From Alphaproteobacteria bacterium (lineage in GTDB: Bacteria; Pseudomonadota; Alphaproteobacteria; MPNO01; UBA2964), in the NCBI GenBank assembly GCA_012103315.1, contig WLWZ01000008.1, forward strand, positions 1 through 64,000: 64,000 bases of DNA, given 5' to 3'. The stretch's first letter is position 1, and every line of letters starts with the position of its first letter. Shown one piece after another: positions 8,577 to 20,096 of this stretch. The notes beneath the pieces are model-generated. The model worked only from the letters and a program-made list of their open reading frames with translations, was not told the DNA's origin and made no database searches. The translations under genes and the position numbers were made by a program.

Positions 8577-8834
8577 ATGGCTCATAAAAAAGCAGGTGGT
8601 AGTTCCCGCAACGGTCGCGACACAGAAGGTCGTCGGCTTGGCTTGAAAAAATTTGGCGGCCAGACCGTTATTCCGGGTAATATCATTCTCCGCCAGCGCG
8701 GCACAAAGTATCACCCCGGAGAAAATGTCGGGATCGGCCGGGATCACACGATCTTTGCCACTTCCGAAGGTCGGGTAAGCTTTGCACGCAAGGCACAGGG
8801 ACGGGTTTTTGTTTCGGTGGAGCCAAACGCCTAA
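8577..8834 (+). CDS. rpmA: 50S ribosomal protein L27
   Basis: An 85-residue protein with the typical L27 start [15 protein letters not shown], whose flexible N terminus reaches the peptidyl transferase centre, and the conserved [12 protein letters not shown] and [15 protein letters not shown] blocks. It lies 17 bases after rplU behind the ribosome site AGGAG. There is no cleaved N-terminal extension of the type known from Firmicutes. An intrinsic terminator follows 36 bases later, so rplU-rpmA form their own unit. Confidence 0.98.
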   Translation: MAHKKAGGSSRNGRDTEGRRLGLKKFGGQTVIPGNIILRQRGTKYHPGENVGIGRDHTIFATSEGRVSFARKAQGRVFVSVEPNA

Positions 8835-8870
8835 CCGACCTTCCATAGGCTGCTACGGCAGCAGGATTTG

Positions 8871-8897
8871 GGGGGAATAGTAATATTCCCCCTTTTT
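8871..8897 (+). terminator. Intrinsic terminator after rpmA
   Basis: A perfect 9-base-pair stem GGGGGAATA/TATTCCCCC with a GTAA loop is followed directly by TTTTT. It separates rplU-rpmA from obg. Confidence 0.93.
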
Positions 8898-8910
8898 ATT
8901 TGTAGATTGA

Positions 8911-11093
<2,183 letters not shown>

Positions 11094-11102
11094 AGAAAGA
11101 AG

Positions 11103-12401
11103 ATGAGCGACACCGCAAACGGCGAAACAAGTTTCGAAGACAGCGCTGCCCTGCATGAAGCGATGGTGACGCTCGGCGTATCAGCACGTAACGCCGTTCA
11201 GGAGTTATCGACTGTTCCCACTGAATCGAAAAACAAAGCATTGATGGAGGCTGCGGCAGCAATCCGCAATGACAGTGAAGCCCTTAAAGCAGCAAATGCA
11301 AAAGACATGGTGGCGGCTGAGGAGAAGGGAATTTCCGGTGCGATGCTGGACCGCCTTTTGCTGGATGACGGACGAATTGAAGGCATGGCCAAGGGGCTGG
11401 AGGACATCGCCAAACTGGATGATCCAGTAGGTTCCGTCATGGCCGATTGGGATCGTCCAAATGGCCTGCAAATTCAACGCGTTCGGGTGCCCCTCGGCGT
11501 CATCGGCATTATCTACGAATCCCGTCCTAACGTGACGGCAGATGCTGGCGGTCTTTGCCTAAAATCCGGCAACGCCGCCATCTTACGCGGTGGTTCGGAG
11601 AGTTTTCATTCGTCATCGGCCATACTGGATTGCCTGCAACAGGGTTTAAGGATGGCAAACCTTCCTATCGGCGCCATACAGCAAGTACCGACACGCGATC
11701 GCGCGGGCGTCGGCGAAATGCTGACGATGTCTGAGCATATCGACATCATAGTGCCGCGCGGTGGCAAATCGTTGATTGAGCGCGTCCAGAATGAAAGCCG
11801 TGTACCGGTCATCGCGCATCTTGACGGCAATTGTCATATCTATGTTAACGAAGCTGCCGATCCAAAAATGGCCAGGGACGTTGTCTACAACGCCAAGATG
11901 CGGCGACCCGGTATTTGCGGCGCAACGGAAAGTCTCGTGGTCGACCGGAGTGCGGCGTCTCAACTGTTACCGCCCATTATAGAAGCCCTGGCCAGTGCGG
12001 GCTGCGAAATTCGCGGTGATGATGCGACCCAAGCGCTGGATACCCGAGTCCAGCCGGCCAGTGAAGAAGATTGGGATACCGAATATCTCGATGCCATCAT
12101 TTCAGTAAAACAGGTTGATGGCGTTGATGACGCGATTAATCACGTGAACAACCACGGATCACACCACACTGATTCTATCGTTACGGGTGACAACAACGTC
12201 GCCACCGAATTCCTGAATCGAATTGATTCCGCCATCGTGCTGCACAACGCTTCGACACAGTTCGCCGATGGTGGTGAATTCGGCATGGGCGCTGAGATCG
12301 GCATCTCAACAGGACGCCTACATGCACGCGGTCCCGTTGGTGTTGAACAGCTCACCACATTTAAATACGTGGTGCGTGGCAACGGACAGGTCCGACCCTG
12401 A
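11103..12401 (+). CDS. proA: Gamma-glutamyl phosphate reductase
   Basis: This enzyme reduces gamma-glutamyl phosphate with NADPH to glutamate semialdehyde, the second step of proline synthesis. The aldehyde dehydrogenase-like fold shows [16 protein letters not shown] near residue 130, VPRGGKSLI near 218, the catalytic cysteine in [11 protein letters not shown] near 265, and [11 protein letters not shown] near the end. At 432 residues it is full length. The N terminus carries about 15 extra polar residues before the conserved start. proA and proB are adjacent and probably translated from one message. Confidence 0.97.
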   Translation: MSDTANGETSFEDSAALHEAMVTLGVSARNAVQELSTVPTESKNKALMEAAAAIRNDSEALKAANAKDMVAAEEKGISGAMLDRLLLDDGRIEGMAKGLEDIAKLDDPVGSVMADWDRPNGLQIQRVRVPLGVIGIIYESRPNVTADAGGLCLKSGNAAILRGGSESFHSSSAILDCLQQGLRMANLPIGAIQQVPTRDRAGVGEMLTMSEHIDIIVPRGGKSLIERVQNESRVPVIAHLDGNCHIYVNEAADPKMARDVVYNAKMRRPGICGATESLVVDRSAASQLLPPIIEALASAGCEIRGDDATQALDTRVQPASEEDWDTEYLDAIISVKQVDGVDDAINHVNNHGSHHTDSIVTGDNNVATEFLNRIDSAIVLHNASTQFADGGEFGMGAEIGISTGRLHARGPVGVEQLTTFKYVVRGNGQVRP

Positions 12402-12418
12402 CTGAACCATCAGCCAAT

Positions 12419-13033
12419 TTGAGAACGGCGGTGCGTCCCGGACTAAGCGGGAGCGGACAACGTATCGGCCTGCTCGGCGGATCGTTTAATCCTGCACATG
12501 ATGGACATCTTCATATCTCACAAGAAGCCTTAAAGCACATCGACCTCGATTGTGTTTGGTGGATTGTATCGCCGCAGAATCCGTTAAAAAAATCGGACGA
12601 CATGGCACCCTTCGGGGACCGATTAGCCAACGCCCAGACTGTGGCGCGCGATCCGCGCATTCGGGTAACTGACCTAGAAACACGCCTGGATACGCGTTTC
12701 ACGATCGATAGCATGCAACGCATTCAGACCAGTTTCCCTGAAAAACGATTCGTTTGGATCATGGGAGCTGACAACTTAATTCAGTTTCCACAATGGAAAG
12801 ACTGGCAGAAGCTGTTTGCAACAGTTCCCATTGCGGTTTTTGACCGTGCCCCTTATTCTGTACAGGCGTTGTCTGGAAAGGCAGCGCAGGTGTTTGCTAG
12901 GAGCAGGCTCACAACACAACATGCGAGAAAATTGGCTAATTATACGCCACCCGCCTGGACATTTTTTCGGACTCCGCTGCATCCCGCAACGGCAACCGAC
13001 ATTCGGGCCAGAGATAATACATCCCTTTCATGA
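12419..13033 (+). CDS. nadD: Nicotinate-nucleotide adenylyltransferase
   Basis: This enzyme adenylates nicotinate mononucleotide in NAD synthesis. The nucleotidyltransferase motif GGSFNPAHDGHLHIS lies near residue 20, and the C-terminal TATDIRA corresponds to the ISST-type signature near 195. The start is uncertain: TTG at 12419 gives 204 residues, GTG at 12431 gives 200, and neither has a strong ribosome site. The gene lies between proA and rsfS, the usual nadD-rsfS order in proteobacteria. Confidence 0.95.
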   Translation: MRTAVRPGLSGSGQRIGLLGGSFNPAHDGHLHISQEALKHIDLDCVWWIVSPQNPLKKSDDMAPFGDRLANAQTVARDPRIRVTDLETRLDTRFTIDSMQRIQTSFPEKRFVWIMGADNLIQFPQWKDWQKLFATVPIAVFDRAPYSVQALSGKAAQVFARSRLTTQHARKLANYTPPAWTFFRTPLHPATATDIRARDNTSLS

Positions 13034-13051
13034 CCAACCGATGGTGATCCA

Positions 13052-13450
13052 TTGACCGACACGCTCGTTCAAGATGCTACAAAAACGAAATCCACCGACC
13101 CCGAGTCTATTCTCTCCCTCGTCCGCGACGTTCTCGAAGATCACAAAGCCGAAGATACCGTTGTTATTGACCTTCAAGGCAAATCAACGATCGGGGACTA
13201 CATGGTCATCGCAACCGGCAACTCTAACCGACAGGTCGCAGCGCTAGCGGAAAATTTAGTGCAATCACTGAAAAAACAAGGTCTCCCGCCAACAAAGCCG
13301 GAGGGATTACGGCAGAGCGACTGGGTTCTGATCGATGCCGGTAACGTCATCGTACATCTGTTTAGGCCGGAGGTTCGAGAGTTCTATAACCTCGAGAAAA
13401 TGTGGGAAGCCGAACTTACCGACTCTGACGCCAGCACAACGACGCACTGA
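13052..13450 (+). CDS. rsfS: Ribosomal silencing factor RsfS
   Basis: RsfS binds L14 and blocks subunit joining when nutrients are short. The 132-residue protein has the family core DTVVIDLQGKSTIGDYMVIATGNS near residue 36, GLRQSDWVLIDAGNVIVHLF near 90 and EFYNLEKMW near 110. It begins at a TTG codon (13052), 18 bases after nadD. The N terminus is about 20 residues longer than the minimal family and polar. Confidence 0.95.
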   Translation: MTDTLVQDATKTKSTDPESILSLVRDVLEDHKAEDTVVIDLQGKSTIGDYMVIATGNSNRQVAALAENLVQSLKKQGLPPTKPEGLRQSDWVLIDAGNVIVHLFRPEVREFYNLEKMWEAELTDSDASTTTH

Positions 13451-13471
13451 CGGAGCGCTCAGTCCGACGCC

Positions 13472-13930
13472 ATGCGCATAACCATTGTCGCCGTTGGACG
13501 GTTACGGGCTGGACCCGAACAAACACTCCTCAATCATTTTATCAAACGCATCACTTGGCCCGTCGAAATTCGAGAAGTCGAAGAGAAAAAGAATCTGAAC
13601 GGTGACGCCTTAAAACGGCGTGAGGGGGAACTCCTCCTCGACAAATGTCCACCTGGTTCACAGATCATCGCCCTCGATGAACGAGGCAAAGAGATATCCA
13701 GCCGCTCGTTCGCTATCAAGGTCAGCGACTGACAAGATGATGGCGTTAGCGACTTATGCATTCTCATAGGAGGGGCCGACGGGCTCGATGATGCCGTACG
13801 CCAACGCGCCAACCTCACGATTTCCTTTGGTCGCCTTACCTGGCCACACATGCTGGTCCGCAGCATGCTTGTCGAGCAACTCTATCGGGCACAACAAATT
13901 ATTGCGGGACATCCCTATCATCGCGATTAA
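13472..13930 (+). pseudogene. rlmH: rlmH, 23S rRNA pseudouridine-1915 N3-methyltransferase, interrupted by an in-frame TGA
   Basis: RlmH methylates pseudouridine 1915 of 23S rRNA. The frame is open from ATG 13472, with MRITIVAVGRLRAGPEQTLL and the AdoMet-site segment IIALDERGKEISS, and reaches TGA at 13730-13732. Past the TGA the same frame continues with [40 protein letters not shown] and the family end AGHPYHRD, then TAA at 13928-13930. Without the TGA the protein would be 152 residues, the normal RlmH length. In homologues such as E. coli RlmH (ERWKLDG) the interrupted codon is a conserved tryptophan, so TGG has become TGA. Everything else looks intact, which suggests a recent nonsense change, a sequencing error, or readthrough. 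The truncated 86-residue form would lack the knot active site. Confidence 0.9.
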
Positions 13931-14057
13931 CAGGGATGGTGGTTTTTCGCGTGATCTAAGGTTTTTCTATGCATTTATGCCGCAAAAACGCATTTTTGGT
14001 CTATAATCGCGCTAATTTTCAGCAACCACGATTTTAAGTGAAAGCCCAGTAAGAGCC

Positions 14058-15650
14058 ATGTCGTCTAAAGCTGCCCGCCGTCCTGTCGTCTTATGTGTCC
14101 TCGATGGATGGGGCTGGCGCCCTGAGGAATCCGAGAACGCAATCGCCCTGGCCGATACACCGGTCTTCGACAGGTTGATGGACGATTGCCCTACGGCATT
14201 CTTACAGACATCCGGCACTGACGTGGGGTTGCCCGATGGGCAGATGGGTAATTCCGAGGTCGGCCATCTGAATTTAGGCGCGGGGCGCATCGTTAATCAG
14301 GACATTCAACGGATCACCGCCGCCATTAATGATGGCTCTTTGGTGCAAAGCCCAGTACTCGGTGACCTCATCACCAAACTAACCGACAGTAACGGCACCT
14401 GCCATTTGATGGGTCTTGTATCACCTGGTGGCGTCCATTCGCATCAAGACCAAGTCGTCGCACTCGCTAAGATACTCAATGATGCCGGGATCAAAGTTGC
14501 CATCCATGCTTTTCTCGATGGCAGAGACACACCTCCAAAAAGTGCCGCCGACTTCATGCAACAGTTTTGTGATGACATCGCGCCTCTGGCATTGGTCTCA
14601 GTCGTTACTGTCACAGGTCGGTTCTACGCCATGGATCGCGACAAGAGATGGGATCGCGTTTCCCAGGCTTATAAAGCGATTGTTAGTGCTGATGGCGAAG
14701 GTGCCGAAAATCCCATGGCCGCAATAGCGCAAAGTTATAGCAACGATGTTACCGACGAATTTGTTTTGCCTGCAGTCATCGGTGACTATGGCGGGATGCA
14801 AGATGGTGATGCTGTCCTGATGGGTAATTTTCGTGCCGACCGCGCCCGTGAAATTCTCACCTCATTGTTGGATGCAGAGTTTGATGGTTTCGAGCGTGCG
14901 GACATGGTCGCCCTTTGCGACGCCTCTGGCTTGGTCGAATATTCTGAGACCTTAAGCGAGTGGATGACATCTATTTTTCCACCAGAAATACTGGATCGTA
15001 TTTTCGCAGAGGTTATTGCAGATGCCGGAATGAAACAGTTTCGTATTGCCGAAACCGAGAAATATGCTCATGTGACTTTTTTCTTTAACGGTGGTGTTGA
15101 GACTCCATACCCTGGTGAAGATCGAGCGCTTATTCCGTCACCTAAGGTCGCCACCTATGACGAGAAGCCGGAAATGTCCGCCGTTGAAGTAACTGATCGC
15201 CTCATCGAAGCCATCGGCTCCGGTAACTATGACTTCATCTTTGTGAATTATGCCAATCCAGACATGGTTGGACATACAGGCATTTTACCGGCGGCAATCA
15301 AGGCCATCGCCACAGTCGATCAATGTTTGGGCCGCCTTGAAACAGCAATAAAGAATGCTGACGGTGCGCTATTGATTACCGCCGATCACGGCAACGCAGA
15401 AACGATGACAGACCCAGATACTGGAAAGCCATTCACATCGCACACGACGAATGTCGTCCCGGCAATCCTGGTTAACGCGCCGAGCAAATATAAAACACTA
15501 AGCGGCGGGGCACTCGCCGATGTCGCACCGACTTTGATGACATTGATGGCGCTCGAACAACCACCGCAAATGACCGGTCATTCCCTTGTTGAAACCACTG
15601 GCGTGACCGATGGCGGCGGAGGCATAAATCCTGTATCGGCGTCAGCATAA
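14058..15650 (+). CDS. gpmI: 2,3-bisphosphoglycerate-independent phosphoglycerate mutase
   Basis: This glycolytic enzyme interconverts 3- and 2-phosphoglycerate using two metal ions. Metal and phosphoserine motifs are visible: CVLDGWGW near residue 14, the serine nucleophile in GQMGNSEVGHLNLG near 60-70, DGRDTPPKS near 155, FRADRAREI near 260, VNYANPDMVGHTG near 397 and ITADHGNAE near 440. The length of 530 residues is normal. The 3' end overlaps the probable true start of the following envC-like gene. Confidence 0.97.
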   Translation: MSSKAARRPVVLCVLDGWGWRPEESENAIALADTPVFDRLMDDCPTAFLQTSGTDVGLPDGQMGNSEVGHLNLGAGRIVNQDIQRITAAINDGSLVQSPVLGDLITKLTDSNGTCHLMGLVSPGGVHSHQDQVVALAKILNDAGIKVAIHAFLDGRDTPPKSAADFMQQFCDDIAPLALVSVVTVTGRFYAMDRDKRWDRVSQAYKAIVSADGEGAENPMAAIAQSYSNDVTDEFVLPAVIGDYGGMQDGDAVLMGNFRADRAREILTSLLDAEFDGFERADMVALCDASGLVEYSETLSEWMTSIFPPEILDRIFAEVIADAGMKQFRIAETEKYAHVTFFFNGGVETPYPGEDRALIPSPKVATYDEKPEMSAVEVTDRLIEAIGSGNYDFIFVNYANPDMVGHTGILPAAIKAIATVDQCLGRLETAIKNADGALLITADHGNAETMTDPDTGKPFTSHTTNVVPAILVNAPSKYKTLSGGALADVAPTLMTLMALEQPPQMTGHSLVETTGVTDGGGGINPVSASA

Positions 15651-16905
15651 AATTGCAGCCATAATCGCTGCGAGCACAATTGCTACGGGATGTTGGTCGA
15701 CACCGGCGATATCGGCGGACCCAAGCAACTCTCTTAAAAATGTTGAAAAAAGCCTTGGTGCTGCAAATTCGGAAACACGTGTGCTTACCGAAAAAGCGGA
15801 GAAGACAAAGGCTGAACTGAAAAGACTGCGGCAACGATCCGTTGCCGTTGCTGCAAAAGCGCAAGATCATGCTTTTACCCTGATCAGGCTTGAGGAACAG
15901 CTAGAAGAACTGGACTATCGCGCCGCTGCAAAAAGACAATCCCTCACAGCACAAAAAAAACAACTCGGTAGCTTAATCGCGGCTCTTCAACGGATCGCCC
16001 TCCATCCACCGGTTGCCCTGATCGCTTTACCCGCCACGCCGGCAGATACGATCAGAAGCGCGCTGCTACTGCGCGGCACCCTTCCAGAGATAGAAACCCG
16101 GGCTCAGGTTTTACGGGATGATATTAGTGCCCTTGCAGAAATCAGAGCAGCGATCACAGCAGCACGTGCGAAAATTCAAACTGAACAACGGGAACTCAGC
16201 GGGGAACGGCGTGCACTGGCAACTTTGACCTCGAAGAAACTCAAACTCGCGAAACTCACAAGTGCCGCCCGAGACAAGCTGGGCAAAAGAGCTCTTGCAC
16301 TTGGTAGTAAGGCAAAAAATTTAAGAGATTTGGTCTCACGGCTAGCCACTGACCAACGTCGCAGGTCACAGAGAAATTTACAGTCTCGTTCATCGAAATT
16401 AGCAAAACCCGACACGCCGCCGCCCAATCGCAAAATTGTGACTTCGACATCCAAAATCGAAAAACCTGATAACCGCAGGGCAAATCCCCAAACCGCTAGC
16501 CTGCCCAAATTCCCGCGACGAGGCTTACCTGTAGCGGGTCGCATCGCCATCGCCTTTGGCGGTAAAGATCACAATGGCCAGAAATCTCGCGGGATCGCTA
16601 TTAAAGCGCGACCCAGCGCCACCGTGATCGCCCCAAGCAGCGGTAAGGTTGTGTTCGCAGGGCCATTCCGGGGTTTAGGCAATCTCGTGATCATCGAATA
16701 TGGTCGTCAGTACCATTTACTACTCGGTAGATTGGCGAAAATTGATGTGCCGGTAGGAGAAAAAGTACTGGCGGGCGAACCCGTTGGCATAATACCCTCT
16801 ACCGATCTGACTGGCACAACACTATATCTAGAATTGCGCCGAAACGGTCGGCCCATCAACCCCCTGCCGTGGCTTGCGGCAAGACGAGATAGGAAACGCG
16901 GATAA
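15631..16905 (+). CDS. EnvC-like murein hydrolase activator with degenerate LytM domain
   Basis: A periplasmic coiled-coil protein with a C-terminal M23/LytM domain (about residues 300-415), following the EnvC plan. The first conventional start (GTG 15781) would omit the export signal. The frame is open further upstream and encodes a Sec signal: a basic start YRRQHK, the hydrophobic run IAAIIAASTIATG, then TPAISA. I therefore place the start at CTG 15631 (ATC 15628 is possible), behind CGGAGG at 15617-15622 and inside the end of gpmI. The catalytic zinc residues of active LytM enzymes are missing: the expected H-x-G-x-D is KSRGIAI and the expected HxH is TLYLEL. This fits an amidase activator and not a hydrolase. 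ctpA overlaps by one base. Confidence 0.8.
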   Translation: MYRRQHKIAAIIAASTIATGCWSTPAISADPSNSLKNVEKSLGAANSETRVLTEKAEKTKAELKRLRQRSVAVAAKAQDHAFTLIRLEEQLEELDYRAAAKRQSLTAQKKQLGSLIAALQRIALHPPVALIALPATPADTIRSALLLRGTLPEIETRAQVLRDDISALAEIRAAITAARAKIQTEQRELSGERRALATLTSKKLKLAKLTSAARDKLGKRALALGSKAKNLRDLVSRLATDQRRRSQRNLQSRSSKLAKPDTPPPNRKIVTSTSKIEKPDNRRANPQTASLPKFPRRGLPVAGRIAIAFGGKDHNGQKSRGIAIKARPSATVIAPSSGKVVFAGPFRGLGNLVIIEYGRQYHLLLGRLAKIDVPVGEKVLAGEPVGIIPSTDLTGTTLYLELRRNGRPINPLPWLAARRDRKRG

Positions 16906-18197
16906 TGGTTACACGAATTCTTGCGGCGACAGCCGTCTTCACTATGGTTCTGTTCCCGGTTAGCGGTAACGCCCAAAAAAACAGCTCAGAAACATATCGC
17001 CAGCTTGATTTGTTTGGCGACGTATTTGAGAGGGTACGAGCAGACTATGTAAAGAAGGTCGGTGACGAAAAGCTGATTGAATCCGCCATCAACGGCATGC
17101 TGACGTCTTTAGATCCACATTCCAGTTACATGTCTCCAAAAAGCTTTAAAGATATGCAGGTCCAGACCAGGGGTGAGTTCGGTGGCCTGGGCATCGAAGT
17201 CACCATGGAAAATGGTTTCGTTAAAGTTGTTTCCCCAATCGATGACACGCCCGCATTTCGTGCTGGTCTTAAGTCAGGCGATTATATTACCCACCTCGAT
17301 GACACCGCCGTCCGAGGCCTGACACTTAATGAAGCCGTTGAGAAAATGCGGGGTCTCGTTAATTCAGACATTAAGCTTACGATCCGTCGAGAAGGACGAG
17401 AACCCTTCGATGTCACTATTACACGCGCGGTTATTAAAGTTAGATCCGCTCGTTGGCGGACCGAAGGTGACGTTGGCTATTTACGTCTAACATCATTTAC
17501 CGAGCAATCTGATGTCGGCATAGCCAAGGGTATGAAAAAGATTAAAGAAAAGCTGGGCGACAAACTAAAGGGTATCGTTCTTGATTTACGCAACAATCCG
17601 GGCGGCTTACTAGATCAGGCAATCAAGGTTTCAGATGCGTTCCTGAATCGCGGAGAGATTGTTTCGACGCGATCACGCAGTGCCGAAGATGCGCAAAGAT
17701 TTAACGCGAAGAAGGGAGATCTGGCGAAAAATTTACCTATCGTTGTATTGATTAACGGCGGATCAGCATCAGCTTCCGAAATTGTCGCGGGCGCCCTCCA
17801 GGATCACCGCCGTGCTGTCATTCTCGGCACCCAGTCTTTTGGCAAGGGATCGGTTCAGACAATTATCCCATTGTCTGGGCATGGCGCCATTCGCCTTACA
17901 ACCGCGCATTATTACACCCCGTCAGGACGGTCTATTCAAGCCAAAGGCATCAAACCAGATATCGAGGTCAAACAAGCCAAGCTTGAAACCGTCGAGCAAA
18001 GTCGGCGTCGACGTGAGGCGGACCTAAAGGGCGCCTTGAAGAACCCCAATACCCCCAAGAAAAAGGGCGAAGAAGGTGAAAAAGCTTCTGATAAAAAAAG
18101 CGCCAAAGCTGCCGAAAAACCGTTCGATTATCAGCTTGATAGAGCGCTCGGTCTAATTCGAGGCATCTCGCTGTATAATGCTCGAGTAGGCAACTGA
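16905..18197 (+). CDS. ctpA: C-terminal processing peptidase (S41 family)
   Basis: A periplasmic serine protease that trims C termini of envelope proteins. It has an N-terminal signal (residues 1-23, ending GNA), a PDZ domain (about 85-165, GLGIEVTMENGFVKVVSP) and the S41 core. The catalytic Ser lies in GGSASASEI near residue 290, and the Lys in QSFGKGSVQT near 315. The C-terminal 50 residues are Lys/Glu-rich. Its ATG overlaps the stop of the EnvC-like gene (TAATG). The envC-ctpA-deacetylase-rppH order is common in alphaproteobacteria and points to a cell-envelope maintenance operon. Confidence 0.96.
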   Translation: MVTRILAATAVFTMVLFPVSGNAQKNSSETYRQLDLFGDVFERVRADYVKKVGDEKLIESAINGMLTSLDPHSSYMSPKSFKDMQVQTRGEFGGLGIEVTMENGFVKVVSPIDDTPAFRAGLKSGDYITHLDDTAVRGLTLNEAVEKMRGLVNSDIKLTIRREGREPFDVTITRAVIKVRSARWRTEGDVGYLRLTSFTEQSDVGIAKGMKKIKEKLGDKLKGIVLDLRNNPGGLLDQAIKVSDAFLNRGEIVSTRSRSAEDAQRFNAKKGDLAKNLPIVVLINGGSASASEIVAGALQDHRRAVILGTQSFGKGSVQTIIPLSGHGAIRLTTAHYYTPSGRSIQAKGIKPDIEVKQAKLETVEQSRRRREADLKGALKNPNTPKKKGEEGEKASDKKSAKAAEKPFDYQLDRALGLIRGISLYNARVGN

Positions 18198-18234
18198 TCC
18201 CAGTCCCCCTCGCGTCGCGTCATGCATTGGAGAA

Positions 18235-19554
18235 TTGGGCAAAACCGTGACAGACAAAGAGCCGGGTAATGCGACGCGCAACGGAGTTCGCCTACCAGCG
18301 ATACTTCTATTAGTTTTAGTCGCTATCGCAGCGGGCGGCACGTCGTGGCTTATCTTCTCTCCGCCACCCCCGTCTGACGACGTTGCAACAAAACAACCGC
18401 CAACAAAACCACAGAGTCCTCAACCTAGACCGGAAACAACCACTTCAAAACCTTCAAACGTAAAGCCTGCACCTGCTGAAACAAAGACAAACCCTCCAGT
18501 TCAAAAAGTTACCTCTAAGGCAGCAACACCCAAACAATCTGCACCGTCGCCCGAAGAACCTCTCGTCGAGAAAGCTGAAACAGATTCGGTGAAGCAGCCT
18601 TCTGATAAGAAATTACCCGCCTCTCAAATAGCTAAACCACCACCCGCTGAGAAACCGGTCACGCCGCCTAACCCAGTAACACCGATAGACCGCGTTGCTG
18701 CCCCAATTATTCCCGCGGTACCGACGCTAACGGTCAAACGTCGAGAGAGGCCGCTGCGGGCGGCACCAGATCCGGCGCTGATTGAGAAGTCGTCCGCTGG
18801 TGCTCTGCCAATAGTCGGGCGCGATGGACGAGAAGCGTGGCGGGTATATGCACGACCCTTCAACGCGCCAAAATCAAAGCCTAGAATAGCAATTGTGCTC
18901 TATGGTCTCGGAACTAGCGCAACGGCATCCCGCGCCGCTATTCAAGGTCTGCCAGGCGCGATAACACTCGCTTTTTCCCCTTATGCTGACCGGCTGACCG
19001 GCTGGATTGGGGAAGCTCGTACGGCAGGTCATGAGGTCATGTTGATGGCCCCGATGGAGCCAACCAACTATCCACAGTTTGACCCAGGTCCGAAGGCTCT
19101 CCTGACAACACAGAGTGACAAGCAAAATATTGGACGTTTGGAATGGATCCTCGGTCGCGGGGTCGGTTATGTTGGTGTCGTCAACTATATGGGATCTCGG
19201 TTCACGCGATCCCATTCCCATATGCGGATCGTCCTCGCAACACTGCGAAAGCGCGGACTTTTATATCTTGAGAGCCATAGTGCAATGCGCAACGTTGTTG
19301 GCGATATTGCAAGGACACTAAAACTCCCTTTTGCCACGACAACCCTGCAATTGGATGCAATAGCTTCGCGACTTGCCATCGATTCACAACTTCGGGAAGC
19401 AGAACGGCTGGCCCGTCAACTCGGCCACTCGGTTGCCATGGGATTTCCCTATCCCGTTACCCTGGAACGCGTTGGCAATTGGGCTAAGTCGATTGAAAAA
19501 CGCGGCTTTGTTCTGACACCGATTTCTGCGGTTGCAACGCGGACACCAAAGTGA
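18235..19554 (+). CDS. Divergent polysaccharide deacetylase family protein (DUF610/YibQ-like)
   Basis: A 439-residue membrane-anchored protein: a short cytoplasmic start, one transmembrane helix (about residues 22-40), a linker of about 150 residues very rich in Pro, Lys and Thr, and a C-terminal domain from about 215 (PRIAIVLYGLG to AVATRTPK). The domain follows the YibQ/DUF610 pattern of the NodB-related fold, with LAFSPYAD, GHEVMLMAPMEP and NYMGSRFT. The usual IxDDxG metal motif is replaced by IVLYGLG, and the later metal-type Asp also seems absent, so it may lack deacetylase activity. The start is TTG 18235 or GTG 18247. It overlaps rppH by 4 bases. Confidence 0.8.
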   Translation: MGKTVTDKEPGNATRNGVRLPAILLLVLVAIAAGGTSWLIFSPPPPSDDVATKQPPTKPQSPQPRPETTTSKPSNVKPAPAETKTNPPVQKVTSKAATPKQSAPSPEEPLVEKAETDSVKQPSDKKLPASQIAKPPPAEKPVTPPNPVTPIDRVAAPIIPAVPTLTVKRRERPLRAAPDPALIEKSSAGALPIVGRDGREAWRVYARPFNAPKSKPRIAIVLYGLGTSATASRAAIQGLPGAITLAFSPYADRLTGWIGEARTAGHEVMLMAPMEPTNYPQFDPGPKALLTTQSDKQNIGRLEWILGRGVGYVGVVNYMGSRFTRSHSHMRIVLATLRKRGLLYLESHSAMRNVVGDIARTLKLPFATTTLQLDAIASRLAIDSQLREAERLARQLGHSVAMGFPYPVTLERVGNWAKSIEKRGFVLTPISAVATRTPK

Positions 19555-20096
19555 CCAAGCCGGAAGCCAAAAACGTTATCGCATATAGGCCTTGTGCAGC
19601 GATGGTTCTCTTTAAGGCGACCGGCGACGTTCTTGTCGCGGAACGAAATGATATGACGGAATCTGCTTGGCAAATCCCGCAGGGTGGAATCGACGACCAC
19701 GAAACAGCTGAACAAGCAGCTTTACGGGAACTCGAAGAGGAAATCGGAACGGCCGCCGCGGAAATTGTTGACGTAGCTCCCAACACCGTTTCATATGACT
19801 GGCCACCCAACAAAGTCGGCGGGCGCAGAAAGAAATGGCGTGGCCAATGCATCACTCTCGTCGCACTGCGGTTCACGGGACATGATAGAGATATCAATTT
19901 GGAGACAGATCACCCAGAATTTCGCAGATGGAAATGGGTCCCGCTAGAGATGCTACCTCGTCTGGTTACGCCTTTTAAGCGTCCCGTATACGACTATGCT
20001 GTCAGCGAGTTTTCTCAAATTCGGGATCAACTCGTCCAGAGCGGCCAGAGCCCGCAGTGGCAAGTGACGCCAATCGGTCACGAACACCTGAAATAA
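19551..20096 (+). CDS. rppH: RNA pyrophosphohydrolase (Nudix)
   Basis: RppH removes pyrophosphate from mRNA 5' ends and so triggers decay. The Nudix box is complete near residues 43-65 (GGIDDHETAEQAALREL, then EEEIG). The RppH-type opening is YRPCAAMVLF, with the region WQIPQGG and a following VSYDWPPNKVGGRRKKWRGQ near 82-100. The start is GTG 19551, within the stop of the preceding gene. At 181 residues it is of normal length. The 3' 40 bases overlap the following kinase frame. Confidence 0.93.
   Translation: MTKPEAKNVIAYRPCAAMVLFKATGDVLVAERNDMTESAWQIPQGGIDDHETAEQAALRELEEEIGTAAAEIVDVAPNTVSYDWPPNKVGGRRKKWRGQCITLVALRFTGHDRDINLETDHPEFRRWKWVPLEMLPRLVTPFKRPVYDYAVSEFSQIRDQLVQSGQSPQWQVTPIGHEHLK

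Noticed and set aside
13730..13732. A frameshift or a genetic-code change (UGA as Trp) as explanation for broken rlmH
   Set aside because: The frame is the same on both sides of the TGA, so no shift is needed. Several other genes in the window (for example phnE, proA, nadD) end at TGA and use TGG for Trp, so a general code change is not supported.
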